A DNA stretch of 64,000 nt, from the NCBI GenBank assembly GCA_000310025.1, contig FN648785.1:447792-511791 (forward strand), written 5' to 3'. Positions 49,401-64,000 of the stretch are shown here, piece after piece. Each line of letters opens with the position of its first letter. The first letter of the stretch is position 1. The position numbers and the translations under genes are program-made. The notes beneath the pieces are model-generated. The model had not been told where the DNA came from. It saw only the letters and a program-made list of their open reading frames with translations, and ran no database searches. Source of the DNA: Ectocarpus siliculosus. Lineage: Eukaryota > Sar > Phaeophyceae > Ectocarpales > Ectocarpaceae.

Positions 49401-52400
49401 AATCTGGCCACCACCCAATCGTTGTGTACCATCCAGTTCCGCTTTCCTGGCCTACTCCAGAGGTCTATTCCCCCCGGTTATTTGTATGCTTGTCTGACCA
49501 GCGCATGTGACTGCTGCTGCTGTATTGTAGTTCGATACTGTTTTTTTTCCCGGCATGTTGTGGGAATGAATCAAGGATGGCAACCAAAAGATTTCGCCCT
49601 ATCCTCCGTACCTCGCTGCCCAGTAACGCTACAATATATTTGCTTGATGTATATGGGGACCTGGTTTGTCTTCCAGGCACCTGACATCGATGGGAGAGCC
49701 ATCGGGCCTCGACATACCGCTGACGATGGACTGGGAGGAGCACTCACACCCGAGAATCCGTGAGGTGCGTAGTGCAGCACATGGCGCCAGGAGTGCAGCG
49801 CGCATGGGCCGCTGTTAGGGTTTCTAATAGCTCAGCTTTTCTTCTTGGGGGGTGAAGCGGATTGTGCATTTCGACGATGTGCGGTGAGAACTCGAAAAGC
49901 ATCTTACGCACGCTTGTTCTATTCTCGGCGCATACAAGTATAGGTTTCGTTTCTTTGAAGGTCATCCAATCAGAGAGACTACGTAGGTTCGAGGCATGTA
50001 ACTGCAGTCGAAGGGGATGGGTTGAAGTCTTTACATAGAGGGAGTGGGGGAACAACCGGCTGGATACGTGTTTTTTTTTTTAGTCTGTTTAGTATTTTAG
50101 CGTACACACATTTGGTTTCTGTTGTCTGTTTTCCCGTTGCTGTTTCCCGGCTGCCGTGTGTATCCTTCATTCCATTGTGGCACCCACCTGTGTTGCGTCC
50201 TCCCATGCCGACGTGCTCGAGGGAAAGCAAGACGACAGATAGCGAATCGATACGGGAACACTCACGCTTACTGCTGTCCGTTCATTGCCGACAGGAGCAT
50301 ATCCTGGCCGGTCTGGTGGTCGACCTCTCTCTGCTGGACAACTTCCTGTTCCTCTTCAGACCAGGAACGGTGGCGGCAGCTGCATTGTTCCTAGCTCGTG
50401 TCACCAGCATGTACTATGCCAAGGTAGGGAGTAGGACAAGGAGTATTGCATGCTGTCGACGTGCAACCGCGGTATTCTACACCCAAGCGGGCATTGCATG
50501 CAAGGGTTAACCAAAACATTTTCTGTACTGTCAAATACTGCGGGGTGTAACCGATCAATACTGTTTATGCGCACGTTGAAATCCCTGTTTGTGTGACCCT
50601 CGAGAAAAAAGCAATACAGCGAAAGCAGGTGTAGGTAGACGCGGGCGACGGTAGATCCTGCGGAAGGGACATGAGAAGTCAGCAAGGGGAGACGAGGTTT
50701 TTCTTGGTCATTTTCTCGTGTCTGTTGTGTTTGTTGTTGTTGTTGTCTTGACATTAAAAACCGTTCCGTTCTCTCTACCCAGTACCTTCTTCTGTCCGTA
50801 CTATTATAGTCCAACGCTTGACGGGGTCGATCCCATGGCCACAGGCTACTTGTAACCTACCCAATAAAGGTATACGAGATAAAATGGACCCGAAGGGTCC
50901 GCCAGTCAAAAGTGTTTGGCTGCGGAAAAAAAAATGGGAACGACCTTCGAATGATCGTCGGATACGTACACAAGCGAGCGGGGTTGGCCTATGTAGTTGC
51001 TTTGGCGCGCGCTTGCGCATCCGCGTCCTCGAACTTACGCCAAAGGAACTAGGGTAGCCAGCATCAAAAGGAAGTAGTGGACGGCAGGTGAGAAACGTGT
51101 GCAGCTTGTGTCGGCTGTCTTGTGTTGAAACTTTGCGGTTCCATCCGTGTTGCAAGTCCTCGCGATACGCAGCAGTTTTGTTGAGGCTGTGGTCAGTTGC
51201 GTGGAAAATGACGTAAAAAAAACTAAAACGGCGCTCCTCAGCTCGGCACCGACCGGTTGATTTGCGGTCTTTGCGGCAGGACGAAGGAGGGCTCAGCTCC
51301 GGACAGGTCCTGGAAAAACTGCGTCAGTGTTTTGATTTGCCGTGCAATTTTGCTTGGACAGTGTAGCAATCGGCGTAATATTTTCAGGAGAAATGTGGGT
51401 GGTGCTTGCTTGTTGCGGACAAAACATTTCGTGTGTATGCATTTGTGTTCACATTCCATTGTGATACAGAGGGAATGTGGGTGGTCCTTGACAAAAGTTT
51501 CGAGCAAGTTTGTGATTTTGTGTCCGTCTTCCAATGTAATAAGGAGGATTTGGGGGGGGAGTCCTTACAATACTTTCGTGTATGTGTGTGCTTTTGTTTC
51601 CGTCTTCCAGTGAAACCACTAGGCAGTATGGGTGGTCGTTGTTTGTTGTTGACGAACGCTTCGTGCACGCGATTTTTTTTTCCGACTTCCGATGTGATCA
51701 GGAGGGAATGTGGGTGACCCCCTGTTCGGTGGTGGCCAAGAAAAACCGCGAGGTACTGCGCCTCTACGGCAAGGACGTCTGCAGGTGAGCCTCGAAAAAT
51801 CACCCCACCGTCTCTTGTTGTTGGTGTTGTTGTTGGTTTTGTTGATGTTGCTGTTTGCTTCGAAGTTGTCGTCGTTAGTCGTCGGCGTCAACAGGCCGAA
51901 ACCGAAACCCGTACAAGCATCTATTAGTGAAATTTCACACCCCATCTTCCTTCTGACCCATTTGCCATCAGACGTGCGGCGACTAGCACCAAATCCTTTC
52001 ATGCCCACGCGACCTCCCCGCCCCATTACCCCCAACCCTGACGCTAACTCCCTTTTCCAGGCCGTTCGTGAAGCCCAACAAGGACTTAGAGCTGCGCCCG
52101 TTCGGTGCGCCTGGCCTGGGAGAGTTCGTGGCTAGTCAGCCGGCGGAGGCTACGGTGAGCGTTGACCGATCGCCACCCCGACCACTGCTGCGCCGCTTGA
52201 GGGTTGCCCAATCACCGTCAGCTTCGACCAATAACCATCCCCATCAGTGCTGCGCCGCTTGAGGATTGACCAATCACGGTCAGCGTCAACCAATCAAAAT
52301 CCCCATCACGTGACCACATCAGCGTCGACCAAAACCGTTACTGCTGTCTGTGCCGCTTCAGCGTCGATGAATCAACGCCAATGTGCTTGCCGTCGTGCCT

Positions 52401-53335
52401 TGTTGAGTGTCCCGTGAGAGACTTTCGCATGCCCGCAATAAGTCACCCATGCGAAGAGTATCACCAAGAGCAACAACAAGAGAAATCTTGATTCTTTTTT
52501 TCGACAGGCGGTGCGGAGGTGTGTGGAGCGGCTCTGGCTGGTGCAGAGAGACTTTTTCGATCACTTGTCCGGTCGGCAATCACCCCAGCACGTTCTGTTC
52601 CGCTACCAGCACATGTTCAAGGGCATCAAGGTGGGATTTTTTTTTTTTTTCTTGCTTCCCACCCGAATGCGATCGCTAGTTGCTGTTGCGGTTTTCATGT
52701 TTCCCCTGTGATGTTAAGGAACTGAGATGCACGCGTGACGTGTGAGTTATATCCCATGTGTATGAAGCGTTGTAGTTAGGACGTTGGACAGCGGAGTGAC
52801 GACGATCATCGCCTGCACGCCGACCACGTGTCAGTTTCGAAACGGCGGGGGCCTGTCAACTTTTGCCGCAACCTGTTGCCGTCTACAGCAACGACGATGA
52901 CGACGACGACACCAGCGGCAACACCATTAAAGCTTGCCCGATTGTCGCCCAACAACCAACCCAGAGACATAACGTCGTGGGGTTTTCTCCCGGCCGCGCT
53001 CTAACTGTGTACAGTAGCTCACCGTGTATGAAACCGTTTGCCGTACCGTGTACCGTGCCCTGTACCGTACCGTGTACCTTACCGTGAACCGTACTGTGAA
53101 CAATACCCTGTACCGTACCGTCTACCGTACCGTGCCGCAGGAGAAGTTCGTGCCCCAAGGATCGATCCGGCTGCAGGCCTACCAGAAGCTAGGACTTGTG
53201 CAAAGGGGGGAGCTCAACCGCATGCTGGACGAGCACCTCCCGAGCACCGTCACCGTGGCGACGGTGGCGCCGGCTTTGACCTCCCGACCCTCTGCTGCTG
53301 CTAGGCGGATGCCCGCCCCCATAGTTTCTCCATGA
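43462..53335 (+). CDS. F-box plus cyclin protein, cyclin F-like (about 13 exons)
   Basis: Exons: 43462-43712, 44544-45572, one or more small exons near 45749-46180 (unresolved), 46462-46561, 46830-46967, 48889-49052, 49677-49764, 50295-50423, 51702-51784, 52061-52154, 52508-52630, 53141-53335 (stop TGA). A tiny exon near 49221-49265 is possible. The protein is about 800-820 residues. The N-terminus is basic and Gln-rich (KRKRERED-like, QQQQQQ), then low-complexity. An F-box-like helix set follows (LPNLDFDTLRHSLGFL, AAELARFALASTAARAVV). The cyclin N-fold begins at TAHMRAVLVDWCVE and runs through VPRCRLQLLGVVCAMI and AIHICDSQY. The cyclin C-fold includes VVDLSLLDNFLFLFRP, AAALFLARVTSMYY and VRRCVERLW. 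F-box followed by cyclin is the layout of animal cyclin F, an SCF substrate receptor. The usual DRFL of the first fold is replaced by SLDVCL. Nuclear ubiquitin-ligase function is inferred. Confidence 0.75.
47037..47390. repeat. Pair of about 80-base direct repeats in an intron
   Basis: Similar stretches at about 47045-47115 and about 47310-47385 share TTACGGTCTGCGTGCCCCC and CTGGTCTT in the same order. They lie in the cyclin-gene intron before exon 48889-49052. Origin unknown. Confidence 0.55.
47817..48560. other. Assembly gap (100 N, 48139-48238) flanked by duplicated sequence
   Basis: The roughly 320 bases before the gap and the roughly 320 after it are the same sequence (TTCATGTTAAGGAGGATACC, then a CATCGTTTTTCACACCCGTT stretch in both). 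The left copy has lengthened G and C runs and many extra mismatches, as at the poor end of a read. The duplication is therefore probably an assembly artefact inside a cyclin-gene intron and not real genomic structure. Confidence 0.8.
51390..51720 (+). repeat. Tandem minisatellite of about 80 bases running into an exon
   Basis: Four to five imperfect units of roughly 75-80 bases each carry a GAATGTGGGTGG-like core (about 51395, 51475, 51549, 51628, 51707). The last core, GAGGGAATGTGGGTGA, is the start of the cyclin-gene exon 51702-51784, so the acceptor and first codons of that exon are part of the array. Confidence 0.65.
53025..53135 (+). repeat. TACCGTACCGTG tandem array at an intron end
   Basis: About ten imperfect units of CCGTACCGTGTA and variants fill the last 110 bases of the intron and stop five bases before the acceptor CCGCAG of the final cyclin-gene exon. 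Confidence 0.75.
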
Positions 53336-56300
53336 AGTTCTATGAATTGAGACATCCGTGAGCAGTAGTGCCGTTGCCATCGCCGCCCATGGAGTTCCTC
53401 CATGGCGCTGTGTGAATTGAGGCAAGGTCTTGGCGATCGTGTGGGGGCGGCGGTTTATGTCATGCCCTGCGGATTGAGCACCTTTTGTGAGTTCCTCGGG
53501 TGTGGGCGCAGACCTCTGGCCCTTTACAACAGCTGCTGCTGCTGCTGCTACTACTATTGCTCCTGCTCCCAAGGCTGCTGGCGCTGTGCTGTTGTTGCTG
53601 TTGCTGCTTCGGGATGCTAGGGCTCGCTGGGGGGAACACTGTTGGCATCGTCGTCGTCATTTTTGTTATTGTTGTTGTCTGAAATTGTTACTACAATGGT
53701 AGCTGTCGAGACATGGGGTTTGTTGCCGTTTGACCTATGCGTGCGTTGGTTGACCATGGACCGTGGGTGGTTATGGTGCGTGCTGTACAATAGTCGGGAA
53801 GGCTTTCTACGACAGATAGGCTGCATCGGTCGGTCTGTTTGAACGTCGCAGGATATATATATACTGTATATGTATAGAGAGAGAGAGAAAGAGGGAGAGG
53901 GAGAGGGAGAGGGAGAGGGAGAGGAGAGCCCTTGTGCTCCTCCGCAGTCTGCTCTCTCCCTGTCTCGTGTTTCTGTCTGTCTGTCTTGTCTCTCTTTCTG
54001 TCTGCCTGTCCCTCTGTCTACGTCTGCCTGTCTCGTATAATCTTTCTGTCTGTCTATCTGTCTCGTCTCTCTTTCTGTCTCTGTCTTTGTGTATGCCTGT
54101 CTTGTCTCTCTCTCTCTCTCTCTCTTGCGTCCTAGAAAGGCGAGGTTGGATGGTATCTAGTACTCTGGAACTCGTGCTGTTGTATCTTGGAAGACATCGC
54201 AGTTCAGCAGCACCAGACTGTCACTGTACATTTGTTAAGGGGCTGTTCTTCAGACGCTTTAATGTAGTTCAGCGTTTCATAATGGTTGGTTAAGCGACAA
54301 GATTTGAAGTTTCAAGAATGTTATATTTGGTTTACTCTTCGTTCTGTGTAGATCTAGACTGCCCTTGCGATTTGTTGACCGTAAGGTTCTTGGACTTGTG
54401 AAGGAACGCCCGATCCGGGCAACACTCACCGGCCACGCGGCACTGTTCGCAGTTGGAGAAGTCAAACCAATGTGTGGTGCCAAGTGACATTTCAGCGTGC
54501 GACAGGTGGAGATTTGTTGGGGGGCTTTTCGTGATTTTTTTCCCTCCCCGTCCTTCTTGAGCACTAGGAACCGTGGAGAGACGTGTACTGCGCTGCGTGT
54601 GTCTGATTTCGTTGTTTTTGTGGACAAGAACTTGAAGTTGGGCATATGCCGGGCTACAGCAGTTGACAGGCGTGGGCAAATTTTGTTTGAAGTAGATTGG
54701 GTGAGAATCCATGGCGTGGATGAATGCTTGTTTACATGGTGCTCCGGCGTTCGTGAGGCGGGAGAGTGCACATGCGGTCGGCACGGGCGAGTTTTGCATG
54801 GATGCATGCATGCTGATATGTATCGTTTGGGATAGGCCACCTATGGATATGTGTGCTTCTAGGCGACACGCGGGCATCTCTCTCTGTCTCTCTGCCCTTA
54901 AAACTCTTGGCTGATTGATGGTGGTACGGAGCTGGCACTTGGTTGTTGTGGGATTCGCGTGCGGAGGTATCCACGGTGTATCGAGGTGAATGGACACATG
55001 CGAGATTGGATCTGGGTTCTTGAGGGATTGCTACGCGTGTTTCAACCTGTGAGGGAGGTGCGAGGGGATGTGAATGTTGCGCGTTTTTTTGTTTCGCCTG
55101 TTTTTTTAAGTGAAACGGGGGTTGGAATAGGAATGCTGTGATGGTACTTCAATTATCTTGTTGAACGAGTCAGGTAGTTATCGGCAAACTCTGACACGAA
55201 GTATGTTTACAAAAAGGAACCGTCCTCCTCGACAGACAGGGAGATGTTGGGGGGGGGGCGACCTTCTTAGCCCCTCGAGAGCAGGATCGAACATCAGTCA
55301 CTGTTTCAGCTCGCCAAGAATGGCAGGCGGTCGCCACCGATGAACCTCCTGTGCCGGGGTATGCTGGGAACGAACCCTGTCGTCCAGTAGAGGTGTGGTT
55401 ACCTAGATGGGAAGAGTATGACGGCAAGAATCTTCATCTCGTCTGCGCTTGTACGTCAGATTGAAAACAATATTGTACATGCGGGACGATGATCGTCATC
55501 GCTTGCTTGCCGTTTCATCGTTTTTTCTTCATGACAAAAAGCCGTCGTCGTTCGTTACACACCGCCTCGCAAATGAACAACGACACTATACAAGTGCAGT
55601 AATAATTAACTTTTGGGGAGACATCGCTACTACGCAGCTGTAGGGGCAAGCGCGGAAGAAGTACCTCGTCCACCGGTGAAAGGAAGCAACGGGCCAGATT
55701 CCTCTCTGCGACGGATTGCCCCTGCCGATGCGGCTGCCATACCTACATGTATTTTGAGAGAGTAAATGCCAATGCTTTCTCCAGAAGACAAAAACAACGT
55801 CCAGCTGCGTGGAAGACTTTTTGTTTGTGTTTCGTCCCAAAAGATACGGGGGAAAAATTAATACTCGCACAGAAAGAATAGCATGTCATATCCAATTTCT
55901 CCTTAGCAACGATTTCAATCACATTCTATGCACATCGTCGTTGTTCAAGGTCTCTCTCTCTCTCTCTGAACAATTAACAGCGGCTTCAACAAAACCTTCG
56001 AGCACCAGCAACTGCGGTATCTACTAAAAGTACGGCTGAGCCGTATCTGTGCTGAAGTCTAAAGTGCGGGTAAACAAAGGGTACAACGGCGGTAGAAGCG
56101 CTGTGCAACGACGTTCGCGACAGCCACATGGAGGATTTCGCCTGCGCCAGCCGGCGCCCGAAAGTCCTGCAAGAGCACTCCCTCGGGGCCACAGCCAGGC
56201 GAGACTGCGTGACTCGTGTCTCTGGAGCTCTGGAGGCTGGCTGCAACTTAAACCACTTAAACTTTCGAGCCCCCCCTGCCCCCGTCGTCCTTCACCAGCA

Positions 56301-56438
56301 CCAGCAGTTGGTCTTCGCGGGTTTCAACAAGTTCGGGAGGCTTTCATTTCAGCCAAGTGAAAACCCAAACAGCTGCCCACCGGTTGGCAGTTGGCAACCA
56401 CAGGTCGTAGCAACACAGAGCAAACAAGCGGGACAAGC
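53336..56438. other. Intergenic between the cyclin and Cdc48 genes
   Basis: The stretch holds simple repeats (listed separately) and no gene that I can support. Minus-strand hints of exons exist: an ATG at 55740 opening MAAASAGAIRREESGPLLPF with a donor at 55664, and a Cys-containing stretch at about 54431-54500 (HWFDFSNCEQCRVA) followed by a GTGAGT donor. They could be parts of a small minus-strand gene, but I cannot join them or name a family. Confidence 0.35.
53875..54125. repeat. GA-rich then CT/GTCT-rich simple repeats
   Basis: A purine run (GAGAGAGAGAGAAAGAGGGA and GGGAGA repeats, 53875-53930) is followed by a long pyrimidine run of CTGTCTGTCT, CTCTTTCTGTCT and (CT)n to 54125. The two halves are roughly complementary in composition and could pair. 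Confidence 0.85.

Positions 56439-64000
<7,562 letters not shown>

Noticed and set aside
51390-51720. Possible CRISPR-like repeat array
   Set aside because: Units are imperfect, without constant repeats alternating with unique spacers, and lie in a eukaryotic intron. It is a minisatellite.
54277-54997. Long minus-strand frames between the cyclin and Cdc48 genes
   Set aside because: No domain is seen and the two overlapping frames have equal claims. Only a short Cys-containing piece near 54431-54500 looks exon-like, and it could not be joined to anything.
56391-56438. Upstream in-frame ATG of the Cdc48 gene
   Set aside because: It would add 16 polar residues before the hydrophobic core. The ATG at 56439 gives a normal signal peptide. 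RNA 5' ends would decide.

Overview
The window looks like nuclear DNA of a photosynthetic stramenopile, most likely a brown alga of the Ectocarpus type. This is inferred, not proven. The genes are long and broken into many small exons with classical GT-AG introns. Two neighbouring genes belong to cilium families. One gene encodes a Cdc48 ATPase with an N-terminal signal peptide, as expected for the periplastid (SELMA) import machinery of algae with a red-type complex plastid.

Layout from left to right. 1-1038 is the 3' end of a Copia-type LTR retrotransposon fossil. 2344-2784 is a small TIR element rich in CCCATGGG. 4496-8065 and 9861-12891 are a tandem pair of six-exon genes for secreted spondin-domain proteins, and the second carries another copy of the small TIR element in intron 4. 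14071-17568 (minus) is an EF-hand gene. 18044-33337 (minus) is a very large EF-hand/WD40 gene of the WDR49/WDR64 type. 36660-41057 (minus) is an LZTFL1 (BBS17) homologue. 43462-53335 (plus) is an F-box plus cyclin gene resembling cyclin F, interrupted in one intron by a 100-N assembly gap. 56439-63823 (plus) is the 5' part of the signal-peptide-bearing Cdc48 gene, which runs off the right edge. A roughly 400-base foldback element sits in its first intron.

Exons were assigned by hand from splice sites, reading phase and family resemblance, and nearly all phases join exactly. Unresolved points are the first exons of the EF-hand and LZTFL1 genes, one junction near the 3' end of the WD40 gene and one small exon of the cyclin gene. 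Working together: LZTFL1 and the WD40 protein both point to flagellar function (zoospores or gametes). The cyclin and Cdc48 genes concern cell-cycle or ubiquitin control and plastid protein import. The spondin pair is probably extracellular.
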